From an uncultured Myxococcales bacterium (GTDB taxonomy: Bacteria; Myxococcota; UBA727; VGSZ01), in NCBI GenBank assembly GCA_903952805.1, contig CAJBHN010000438.1, positions 1 through 5,937 of the forward strand: DNA of 5,937 bases. The letters run 5' to 3'. Positions 1 to 5,827 of this stretch are shown in pieces. Below the pieces are notes generated by a model. The model worked only from the letters and a program-made list of their open reading frames with translations. It was not told the DNA's origin and ran no database searches. Both the position numbers and the translations under genes were made by a program. The first letter of the stretch is position 1, and every line of letters starts with the position of its first letter.

Positions 1-100
1 ATCTTCAGCGAAGGTATCGGCAGGATGGTCGCACCCTGCACCTCGGTCGATCGACCGAGGTGCAGGGTGCGACCATCCTGCCGATACCTTCGCTGAAGAT
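1..100. repeat. Perfect 100-bp palindrome at the left edge
   Basis: Bases 1-50 are the exact reverse complement of bases 51-100. There is no spacer, and the centre at 50/51 reads CGGTCGATCGACCG. The symmetry stops at base 101 only because the window begins at base 1, so the true palindrome could be longer. The right arm leads directly into the ribosome binding site of the gene at 113, so 51-112 is probably the genuine upstream sequence and 1-50 its inverted copy. Perfect zero-loop palindromes at contig ends are usually foldback or assembly products. A covalently closed hairpin telomere would give the same pattern but is much less likely. Confidence 0.97.
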
Positions 101-103
101 TCC

Positions 104-108
104 GGGAG
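104..108 (+). promoter_or_regulatory. Ribosome binding site that sets the start of the first gene
   Basis: GGGAG lies four bases before the ATG at 113. It matters because the reading frame stays open upstream to base 2, through the palindrome, so stop codons cannot define the start. No in-frame ATG or GTG occurs between 51 and 112. The spacing is slightly short but usable. Confidence 0.6.
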
Positions 109-112
109 TCCC

Positions 113-1195
113 ATGACGACGCGCATCGACCGCAACACCTTCCGACAGGCCCTCGCGAACAAGGCCATGGCCGTCGAAGACCTCTGCGCGCAGCCGGGGA
201 TCCGCGAGAGTGCGGCGATGCAACGGGTCGTGACCCGCGCTGCGGGCAGCGACGGCGTGTTGCAGGGGACCGCCGAAGTGGACCGCGTCTTCGACGACCT
301 GACCCGTTCATTCAACCACAAGCCCTTCTACGCCTTCGCCGACACCGCGCTGTATCTCCGGCCCGGTGGCGCCACCGAACGTGCCGTGCAGGCGCTGAAG
401 ACCACCCGCGGATTGCAGCGAACAGACCCCGCCGGCGACGCCGCCCGCGCCAGCCTGGTCGACGCCACCAACGCCCATCACACGCAGCGCCAGACGACCG
501 GCGTCGGTACGCACTACGGCGACAGCAGCGCGTTTTCGAAGCTGTCTGCAGACGACAAAGCGACATGGCTGTCAGCGCACGCCAAGCCGGGCACGCAGGC
601 GCCATCGGCGTCGTCCCTGGTGAGCTCATCATGCATCGGCTGGACCATGGAGCACGTGGGGCGCTGGTATGAGGCTGCGGGCAAGACCGAACGCTGGCGC
701 GAGGTTCAGCGCGTGGTGCAGCAGGAGAACCTGACCGGCACCGCTCTGGCCCGTGAGCTGCGTAAGGATGGTTGGCAGGCGCTCTACAACAACCCCGACA
801 CCGCCTACGCGGGCACCGCCGACGCCCCCGATGACGAGCACCGCTACTCGCTGCACGTCGCGCAGACCCAGGGCACCTACTACGGCATCCCCGTCGACGG
901 CATGGTCACGGACTGGGCCAAAGACCCGTCGCGCCTGGCCGGCCTCGAAAAAGCGCCCTTCTTCGTGCATGTCGCTCGTGGTGGGTATCACGTCACGGCG
1001 GGCACTCGCGGCGCCATCAACGAACTCGCCCGCAGCGAGGGGCCCGACGGCACCCTGGTCTATCAGGACCCGATGTCGCGCATCGTCGACGTGTACGCCG
1101 ATATTCATGGCGGCGGTGACGCCGGTCGCGCTCGTGCGATGCATATGTGGGGCTCCGGCTTGACGCTGGTGCCGCCCGGCAGCCGATTGCCATAG
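113..1195 (+). CDS. Leaderless protein with papain-like (NlpC/P60-type) Cys/His motifs
   Basis: The 360-residue product has no signal peptide or membrane segment. Residues 1-30 form a polar helical start (MTTRIDRNTFRQAL). Residues 45-55 (GSDGVLQGTAE) look like a degenerate EF-hand loop that keeps DG, a hydrophobic residue and a final Glu but lacks the usual first Asp residues. From about residue 165 a second domain begins. Cys174 sits in SSSCIGWTMEHVGRWYEAAG, a Ser-rich turn running into an amphipathic helix. His293 sits in ARGGYHV, a Gly-turn into a strand. Asp319 in VYQDPM could be the third polar residue. This Cys-then-His order is what NlpC/P60 and related papain-fold peptidases or amidases show, but the 119-residue gap is longer than usual and would hold an insertion (about 225-270, including TYYGIPVDGMVTDW). 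No family was recognised with certainty. If active, it could cleave peptide or amide bonds, for example in peptidoglycan. It is convergent with the GH5 gene. The CDS is secure; the enzymatic role is inference. Confidence 0.9.
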   Translation: MTTRIDRNTFRQALANKAMAVEDLCAQPGIRESAAMQRVVTRAAGSDGVLQGTAEVDRVFDDLTRSFNHKPFYAFADTALYLRPGGATERAVQALKTTRGLQRTDPAGDAARASLVDATNAHHTQRQTTGVGTHYGDSSAFSKLSADDKATWLSAHAKPGTQAPSASSLVSSSCIGWTMEHVGRWYEAAGKTERWREVQRVVQQENLTGTALARELRKDGWQALYNNPDTAYAGTADAPDDEHRYSLHVAQTQGTYYGIPVDGMVTDWAKDPSRLAGLEKAPFFVHVARGGYHVTAGTRGAINELARSEGPDGTLVYQDPMSRIVDVYADIHGGGDAGRARAMHMWGSGLTLVPPGSRLP

Positions 1196-1198
1196 GCT

Positions 1199-1219
1199 TG
1201 CCATGAGACCTGCCATGAG
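1199..1219. repeat. Short direct repeat after the first gene
   Basis: TGCCATGAG occurs at 1199-1207 and again at 1211-1219, a 12-base period, just after the stop codon at 1193-1195. No function is evident; it may be chance or replication slippage. Confidence 0.6.
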
Positions 1220-1245
1220 CCCACCGGGGCCCGTGGCGCTCTTTT
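1219..1245 (+). terminator. Possible intrinsic terminator of the first gene
   Basis: CCAC (1221-1224) pairs with GTGG (1233-1236). The stem can extend inward through GG/CC with one bulged C, and outward through 1219-1220 with 1238-1239 around another bulge. The GC-rich imperfect hairpin is followed by TCTTTTCT, with four T at 1242-1245. It lies 23 bases after the stop codon in a 71-bp convergent gap. The U-run is short and the stem broken, so the call is tentative. No comparable element is visible for the opposite strand. Confidence 0.35.
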
Positions 1246-1266
1246 CTCCCGGCCACAACAGAGCGC

Positions 1267-2700
1267 TCAGCGCGGCGCGACGACGAGCGTGTGTTCGCCG
1301 CCATTGCCGCAGCGGACCCGAGCGACGCGCCCATCGGCGGAGTCGCTGTCGACATCGACATCGACATCTACGTCGATGTCGACGCCGTCGCAGCGGGCCC
1401 GGGCGCCTGAAGCAAAGACTTGCCGAGGCAGGGTGACGAGGTGGTCGCCCCCGCCCTCGAACGTGACGCTGAGCACGCCGTCGTCAGAGACGTCGAGGGT
1501 CAGCAGGCGCCCCGCGAGTGTGGGTGTGGCGCGGGCCAGTGTGGCCACAGCATCGTCACGCAGCGTCCGATTCTCGTCATACAAGCCCCAGCGGTCTTGT
1601 GAGATCTCTTCGTAGAGCCAGAAGAACCGGTGGGCGCGTACCCGGTCCATCTCATCCTGCATTCGCGCGAGCCAGGCGAGACCGTGGGGCAGCGATGGAT
1701 TGTTGCCATATTCGGTGACGACGAGGGGGGCGTCGTGGGCGTCGGCTTCGGTGCGGGCGTTGTCGGTGGAGCGCACCAGACGCGTCGGGTCACCGCTGGC
1801 CCACAGATCGGCTCGACCCGAGAAGACCTCGGGGTACAGATGCGGTGCATAGGCGTCGTTGTCGAGGTCGAGGCCGCCGTCGGTGTCGGCGCCGTCGGTG
1901 AGGTTGCGCAGCGCCGTCGGTTCCCACAGCACGAGACGGTCGGGGTCGACGTCGTGGATGGCGGCGACCGCGCTCTCGGCGAAGGCGAGGATCGGGACGC
2001 TGTCGCCCACGGGTTCGTTGAAGACCTCGATGCCGAGGACCCACGGCTTTTCCTGCAGATGAAGCGCGAGGCGCTGGAGCATGACCAGGTACGCGTCCTG
2101 CAAACCGGCGACGTTGTTGAAGAAGCTGTCGAAGGCCTGCAAAACTTGTGTCGAAGTACGGCGGGCGACGAGGTCTTCGAGGGGGCCACCGAGGAGTTCC
2201 TCCGGCGCCGGGATGATGGCCCACAGCGGTGCGCCGTCCTCGCCAATTTCCTTTGAGTACGCGTCCTGGTGGAGATCGACGAGGCACCACACCTCGAGGG
2301 CGGCACAGTCCTCCAGCACCGCATCGAGGCGAGTGAGATAGTCGGCGTTCAGGGCGGCCTGGTCGGGTTCGGGCTCCAGGCCGCTCCAGTTGATGGGGAT
2401 GCGCAACGCGTTGATGCCGAGCTCGTCGCGCAGCAGGCGCAGGTCAGTCGTCGAAAAGTCCGGGATGGGCTGCACCGGCAGACGACCATCGTCAAAGGTG
2501 ACGTCAAACAGGCCCTCGATGCGGGCGTTGGCCCCGTGCAGGAAGAGCTCCCGCCCCTGCTCGTCGAGCAGGCGGCCGTGCTCGGCATGGGCGCGGGGCA
2601 ACGCTGGCTCTGGTGCGCAGCCGGCCATGGCAGCGACCACGGCAGCGACGACGCCACACGCCAACAACAGCAACGAAGAACCCGCGACGGAGGAACGCAT
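1267..2700 (-). CDS. Lipoprotein GH5 glycoside hydrolase, endoglycoceramidase-like
   Basis: The 477-residue product hydrolyses beta-glycosidic bonds, probably outside the cytoplasmic membrane. Residues 1-28 form a lipoprotein signal: a short polar start, a hydrophobic core (LLLLACGVVAAVVAA) and a lipobox-like MAGC with Cys28 as the lipidation site; Met at -3 is less common than Leu. The GH5 (clan A) barrel spans about 40-395. Visible landmarks are GINALRIPINW (Arg100), VDLHQDAYS (His144), FNEP with Glu229 as acid/base, APHLYP (His287, Tyr289), VTEYG with Glu330 as nucleophile, and FFWLYEE (Trp361). The DLHQD...GDGAP-like stretch (EDGAPLWA, 154-161) and AFDSFFNN (189-196) recall bacterial endoglycoceramidases, which release the glycan from glycosphingolipids; length is also close to theirs. 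About residues 396-477 form a beta-rich C-terminal domain with an Asp-Val repeat. The start is supported by GGAG at 2704-2707, three bases from the ATG. GH5 is near certain; substrate is inferred, and steryl glucosides or other beta-glucosides are alternatives. Confidence 0.95.
   Translation of the reverse strand: MRSSVAGSSLLLLACGVVAAVVAAMAGCAPEPALPRAHAEHGRLLDEQGRELFLHGANARIEGLFDVTFDDGRLPVQPIPDFSTTDLRLLRDELGINALRIPINWSGLEPEPDQAALNADYLTRLDAVLEDCAALEVWCLVDLHQDAYSKEIGEDGAPLWAIIPAPEELLGGPLEDLVARRTSTQVLQAFDSFFNNVAGLQDAYLVMLQRLALHLQEKPWVLGIEVFNEPVGDSVPILAFAESAVAAIHDVDPDRLVLWEPTALRNLTDGADTDGGLDLDNDAYAPHLYPEVFSGRADLWASGDPTRLVRSTDNARTEADAHDAPLVVTEYGNNPSLPHGLAWLARMQDEMDRVRAHRFFWLYEEISQDRWGLYDENRTLRDDAVATLARATPTLAGRLLTLDVSDDGVLSVTFEGGGDHLVTLPRQVFASGARARCDGVDIDVDVDVDVDSDSADGRVARVRCGNGGEHTLVVAPR
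1348..1383. repeat. Asp-Val codon repeat forming a 12-bp inverted repeat inside the GH5 gene
   Basis: Bases 1348-1359 (GTCGACATCGAC) are the reverse complement of 1372-1383, with a 12-base spacer made of related ATCGAC/ATCTAC units. On the coding strand it reads as alternating Asp and Val/Ile (residues 440-451) near the C-terminus of the GH5 lipoprotein. Expansion of a GAYGTY-type unit explains both the protein pattern and the DNA symmetry. It may also fold in the mRNA, but no regulatory role is shown. Confidence 0.85.
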
Positions 2701-2712
2701 CTTCTCCGTAGT

Positions 2713-2733
2713 GGCCAGCGCCGGAATCTGGCC
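2713..2733 (-). promoter_or_regulatory. Inverted repeat in the leader of the GH5 gene
   Basis: GGCCAG (2713-2718) and CTGGCC (2728-2733) form a six-base inverted repeat with a nine-base spacer. It sits 13-33 bases upstream of the GH5 start codon, just outside its ribosome binding site. It could be an operator half-site pair or a leader hairpin. At this length and GC content it could also be chance. Confidence 0.3.
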
Positions 2734-2742
2734 TGCTCAGAC

Positions 2743-2777
2743 ATCCGCCCGCTGGCGGATACTGAAGACCATCCGCC
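2743..2777. promoter_or_regulatory. Three copies of ATCCGCC able to form two exclusive hairpins
   Basis: ATCCGCC lies at 2743-2749 and 2771-2777, and its reverse complement GGCGGAT at 2754-2760. The central copy can pair with the left copy (four-base loop) or the right copy (ten-base loop), but not both. The element is in the middle of the 177-bp divergent gap between the GH5 gene and the 779-residue gene, which presumably holds promoters for both. No clear -35/-10 pair could be recognised. The copies may be binding sites for a shared regulator or part of an RNA leader. The repeats are seen directly; the role is inference. Confidence 0.45.
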
Positions 2778-2877
2778 ACGGGGCCGGCGTCCCCCGTCAT
2801 GTGACCGAGGGTGAGATCCAACGCCAGACCCGATACGCTGAACGTCAGCTGATTTCCGTGCCTCTCCGGAGCCCTCG

Positions 2878-5217
2878 ATGACTCGCGTGTCCGGCAAAAA
2901 TGCTGCTCATTCGTCCAGCAAGGCCGAGCAGGTCCGGATCCGCGAGGCCGAGCAGGCGCGTCGCTCGACCGAGGCGGCCGCACAGACACCCGCACAGGCA
3001 CAGCAGGGACCACCACCCCACCACCCGCCGCCACCGACGCCGCAGGCATCACCGGCTCGTGCTCGCTCGGGGGCAGGGTCTCGTGAGGTCTTCGCCCATT
3101 CCAGCAGCGCGCGTCCCCAGACCCGGCACTCGGTCAAAACGCCGACGACGAAACAACCCGCCCGCGGTCTTGCCGCAGCCGACGACCGCGTCATCGTCGC
3201 CGGCGCTGGCCGCCTCACGAGCGCAGCGGCGCGCGTTGCTGGCGCCGTCAGCATGGACGACAAGCGCGCTGCCGCTCGCGCTGCCGCCGCGACGGTGCGC
3301 GATGTCCTGAACCGAACGAAGGACCCGCTCGCGAAGGGAGCGATTCTGGAACGTTCCCACGATGCGCTCCGAACCATTGGCGCTGGCCTCGACACCCTGT
3401 CGGGCGCCGACACCCAGACGGCGCTGAGGGACCTGGCGCTCGCCGCTGAGGCGGCCGGCCCCGCCCATGTTGATGCTCTCGCTCGACCACTCGCCCGGGG
3501 CATGCCGGCGTGTGTCGGCGGCCACTGGAGCAACCGTGGCGAGCTGACCGACGCGCTGAAGGAAAACGTCAAGGCCGGCTCGGGCGCGTTGCTGGGCGCG
3601 GCGCTTGGTCGACAGTTGCGCGGCGTTGATGGCGCCCTGGCCCGTGACGTCGAAGGTGCCGTGGGCAAGGGGCTCAAGGAACTCCGCGCCGATTTCGAGG
3701 GCGCAGCCAAGCAGGTGGCGACCCGGGACGGCGAGCTGGCGGCGGTGGCCAGCCAATGGGGCAGCGCACTTGCCCCGGACCAGATCGCGGCCGGCACGCG
3801 GGCCTTCCACCATGCCCACCCCGAATACGCGGAGCGCGACGCGCGGGCGGCAGCGTTGTCGAAGGCGTTGACCGGCGTCGGCTATGCCGAGCAACACCAG
3901 CTCGGTGGCGACCTGGGTGTTGAGGGACGCGCGACGCTCGCACGGCTGCCCGAGTTGGCTCGCAGCGAGGTCGGCGCCCGCACGATCGGTGCGGCTCTGT
4001 CGACGGAGTCACGTGGCGAGCAGACCTTCCTGCACTTCGCCGGTGCCACGCCCAAAGACGCCCGCGGCCTCAGCGACGCGATCCAGCGGTCGATCGTGGT
4101 CACCCAGGGTGACGCCCTCACCCACGGCGACACGCGTGGCCTCGCCGACGCCCTGCAGGGTGCAGCCTCCGTCTTGCGTGACCCGACGACGCGGGAGCGG
4201 TTTGAGGCCTTCGCGCGCGAGGTCCAGGCGCTGCCGCCCGGACTGCCCCCCGACAAATTGGCTCTCAGCCTGGCTCGCTCCGCCCACAGTGTCGTTGGCC
4301 AGCTGTCGTCGGTGGGTGCTGTGGGCCAGATGCATGACGTCGCTCGTCAGGTGTCGGCCAGCGCTGCACCAAGCCAGGGCGTGGCTGTCACCCTCGCGGA
4401 CCGAACGTCGTTCCAGGCGTTCGGCGCGACGCTGGGTGCCGTGTCCCTGGGATACTCCCTGCAGGGTTTGCGGGACGGCGCCGACGGCCGTGAGGCGGTC
4501 GGCGTCGTCGTCAATGCCGCTGGTCTGGGCACCAATGTGGCCGGGCTGGTACTAAAAAACGGCGCCCCCAGGGTGCTCTCGCATGGGCTGCCCATGGTGG
4601 GCTACGCCTTGTCAGCGTTCGATACCGTCAATGCCTTGAAGAGGAGCGACGAGGTTGGGGCCATCGCCGCCGCCGCCCCCCTGGCCGGCGCGCTGTCGGG
4701 GGCTGCCATCGGTGCTGGCACCGGTTCGTTTGCGCCAGGTGTTGGCACGGCCATCGGCGGTGCCATCGGCGCCCTCGTCGGTGTCAGCATCGTCGGCGTC
4801 CGTTCCTTCACCGAGGATTCGCCGTCGGAGAAGTTCGAAACCTCGACGCAGCCTTTTCTCCAGGGGGCGCTGCAGCACGGCGGTTTGTCGGCATCGCACG
4901 CCGAGCGAGCAGCCCACCGATTGCGCGACGTCAACGACGACTTCTTCGGCGCGGGCCACGGCATGGCGGCCATCGCCCGTCGTGCCGGCGAGCCCGCTGA
5001 GCAGGTGCTGATGAAACTCGTCACGCTCGATGACGAGCGACTGCACCAGTTCGTCAAGCGCGTGCTTGCTGTGCGGGACAATGGTGAGCAGCTGCGCGAG
5101 GCCCAGGTCAAGGTCGCCGCAGCGAAGGCCAAACCCGGCACCATTCCCGCGTTCCGCCTCAACGATCGAGATGTCGCAGGCCTTGTCGACGACTACCGCG
5201 CGCTCATACGTCGTTGA
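2878..5217 (+). CDS. Large leaderless protein with tandem glycine zippers, putative membrane-active effector
   Basis: The 779-residue product is not a family I recognise. The start is firm: GGAG at 2868-2871 is six bases from the ATG, and an in-frame TGA at 2839-2841 blocks extension. There is no signal peptide. Residues 11-40 are a charged helical segment, and 44-60 a Pro/His-rich linker (GPPPHHPPPPTP). Residues 100-500 are Ala-rich and mostly helical, with repeated amphipathic stretches. Residues 514-586 are more hydrophobic. Residues 594-642 hold two consecutive glycine zippers: Gly604-608-612-616 and Gly623-627-631-635, each with a strict four-residue period, split by SFAPGV. This is the pattern of a tightly packed membrane-inserting helical hairpin. 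The C-terminal 140 residues are charged and helical, with possible coiled coil at 735-752. Glycine-zipper hairpins occur in secreted toxins, pore formers and envelope proteins, so a secreted effector is plausible, but no catalytic motif, secretion tag or immunity partner is visible. It is divergent from the GH5 gene. Confidence 0.93.
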   Translation: MTRVSGKNAAHSSSKAEQVRIREAEQARRSTEAAAQTPAQAQQGPPPHHPPPPTPQASPARARSGAGSREVFAHSSSARPQTRHSVKTPTTKQPARGLAAADDRVIVAGAGRLTSAAARVAGAVSMDDKRAAARAAAATVRDVLNRTKDPLAKGAILERSHDALRTIGAGLDTLSGADTQTALRDLALAAEAAGPAHVDALARPLARGMPACVGGHWSNRGELTDALKENVKAGSGALLGAALGRQLRGVDGALARDVEGAVGKGLKELRADFEGAAKQVATRDGELAAVASQWGSALAPDQIAAGTRAFHHAHPEYAERDARAAALSKALTGVGYAEQHQLGGDLGVEGRATLARLPELARSEVGARTIGAALSTESRGEQTFLHFAGATPKDARGLSDAIQRSIVVTQGDALTHGDTRGLADALQGAASVLRDPTTRERFEAFAREVQALPPGLPPDKLALSLARSAHSVVGQLSSVGAVGQMHDVARQVSASAAPSQGVAVTLADRTSFQAFGATLGAVSLGYSLQGLRDGADGREAVGVVVNAAGLGTNVAGLVLKNGAPRVLSHGLPMVGYALSAFDTVNALKRSDEVGAIAAAAPLAGALSGAAIGAGTGSFAPGVGTAIGGAIGALVGVSIVGVRSFTEDSPSEKFETSTQPFLQGALQHGGLSASHAERAAHRLRDVNDDFFGAGHGMAAIARRAGEPAEQVLMKLVTLDDERLHQFVKRVLAVRDNGEQLREAQVKVAAAKAKPGTIPAFRLNDRDVAGLVDDYRALIRR

Positions 5218-5235
5218 CGTCGGCGACCGCGATGG

Positions 5236-5268
5236 CGTGAATTCTGGAGTCCTGACGTGAATTCGGAG
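5236..5268. repeat. Direct repeat after the 779-residue gene
   Basis: CGTGAATTC occurs at 5236-5244 and 5256-5264, a 20-base period. Both are followed by GGAG, after one extra T in the first copy. The second copy overlaps the left arm of the inverted repeat at 5252-5303, so either copy can offer CGTGAA to the same partner. Confidence 0.6.
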
Positions 5269-5303
5269 CGAAGGCCATACGCGGCGGGTCCACTTCACGT
5301 CAG
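5252..5303. terminator. 10-bp inverted repeat between convergent genes, possible bidirectional terminator
   Basis: CTGACGTGAA (5252-5261) and TTCACGTCAG (5294-5303) are exact reverse complements with a 32-base spacer, filling much of the 90-bp gap between two converging stop codons. That position suits a bidirectional terminator or transcript-end stabiliser. There is no T-run on either side and the loop is large, so it is not a classical intrinsic terminator. A protein-binding site is an alternative. Confidence 0.35.
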
Positions 5304-5307
5304 ACCA

Positions 5308-5763
5308 TCAGCCGATGGTTGCGGGCAACAGCTGCTGCAGCGAGCCGAAGAAGGCATTGGCGACGACATCGAGGTCGGAGGTGGCGTCGACGTTGAGCAG
5401 CAGCACGGCGTTGTGCACTGGCACCACCAGCGTCAGGCCATCGGGGTCGGTGACCAGCAGCGCCCCCTGGAGCCAGGTGTGGTCGGGCGTTGGTACGCCG
5501 TCACCGACCCGGCTGGCGAGCTCGTGCATCCAGTGCTGTTGCGCATCGAGGCTCAGCACCGTGCCGACGGGAGGCGCGTAGATCTCGAGGTAGAGGTCGG
5601 GGTCGGTGCTGACGACGGGAGCGACGGTGAATTCTGATCGCACGCAGGCGCCGATCCCCGGCCAGCGCGCGACCAGCGTTGTGGACACCAGCGTCGGCGT
5701 TGTCGGCAGTCGCACCGAAAAGCCATACCGCGGCTGCAGGAATGTGACGCTCAACGGCTGCAC
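5308..5763 (-). CDS. Small protein of unknown function
   Basis: The product has about 151 residues and is not one I recognise. It lacks a signal peptide and a transmembrane segment. The N-terminal half is beta-rich (LSVTFLQPRYGFSVRLP, then an LYLEIYAPP strand). The middle has a helix (SLDAQQHWMHELASRV). Two hydrophobic strands follow (LQGALLV, LTLVVPVHNAVLLLNV), then a closing amphipathic helix (LDVVANAFFGSLQQLL). An early F-x-V-x-LP strand and a final helix ending in a short SL motif are loosely reminiscent of the PsbP/DcrB/LpqN fold, but this is weak. The start is placed at a GTG with GAGG five bases upstream. A GTG two codons earlier (5767-5769) overlaps that site and is less likely; the frame is closed upstream at 5827-5829. 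It converges on the 779-residue gene and may be co-transcribed with the partial frame upstream. Confidence 0.72.
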   Translation of the reverse strand: MQPLSVTFLQPRYGFSVRLPTTPTLVSTTLVARWPGIGACVRSEFTVAPVVSTDPDLYLEIYAPPVGTVLSLDAQQHWMHELASRVGDGVPTPDHTWLQGALLVTDPDGLTLVVPVHNAVLLLNVDATSDLDVVANAFFGSLQQLLPATIG

Positions 5764-5768
5764 GAACA

Positions 5769-5772
5769 CCTC
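5769..5772 (-). promoter_or_regulatory. Ribosome binding site deciding between two GTG starts
   Basis: On the coding strand GAGG occupies 5772-5769, with five bases before the GTG at 5763-5761. The other candidate GTG (5769-5767) begins on the last base of this motif, so it cannot use it. This favours the shorter protein by two residues. Confidence 0.5.
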
Positions 5773-5802
5773 GCGTCGGCAGCCTGGCTGTTTCAGCGAC
5801 CG

Positions 5803-5827
5803 AGCGCCACCAACGGTGGTCAGCGCT
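5803..5827 (-). promoter_or_regulatory. Hairpin between the partial frame and the small gene
   Basis: CCACC (5807-5811) pairs with GGTGG (5815-5819) around a three-base loop. AGCG (5803-5806) can extend it with CGCT (5824-5827) across a four-base bulge that contains the stop codon of the possible upstream frame. There is no U-run, so termination is not indicated. An intercistronic processing or stability element is possible. Confidence 0.3.

Noticed and set aside
1..100. Palindrome as a transcription terminator or mobile-element end
   Set aside because: There is no T-run, no transposase or target duplication nearby, and 50-base arms with no loop far exceed a terminator. The edge position fits an artefact better.
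5..223. Reverse-strand open frame across the palindrome
   Set aside because: It begins within the first gene and reads through the palindrome. Composition is shadow-like and no ribosome binding site is convincing.
629..1258. 209-residue reverse-strand open frame opposite the first gene
   Set aside because: It is antisense to a gene with a better start, motif content and codon bias. Its Gly/Val/Arg-rich product is typical of a GC-rich shadow.
1630..2256. 208-residue forward open frame inside the GH5 gene
   Set aside because: The reverse strand encodes an intact GH5 enzyme with all catalytic motifs over the same bases, so the forward frame is a shadow.
2907..3797. 296-residue reverse-strand open frame opposite the large forward gene
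   Set aside because: The Ser/Ala/Arg/Pro-biased product lacks recognisable structure, and the forward frame is longer with a strong ribosome binding site.
4612..5298. 228-residue reverse-strand open frame near the end of the large gene
   Set aside because: It is antisense to the glycine-zipper region and C-terminus of the forward gene and shows no domain or start support.
5308..5763. Small gene as immunity partner of the 779-residue protein
   Set aside because: Immunity genes usually follow their toxin on the same strand. This one is convergent and shares no recognisable immunity fold, so the pairing is unsupported.
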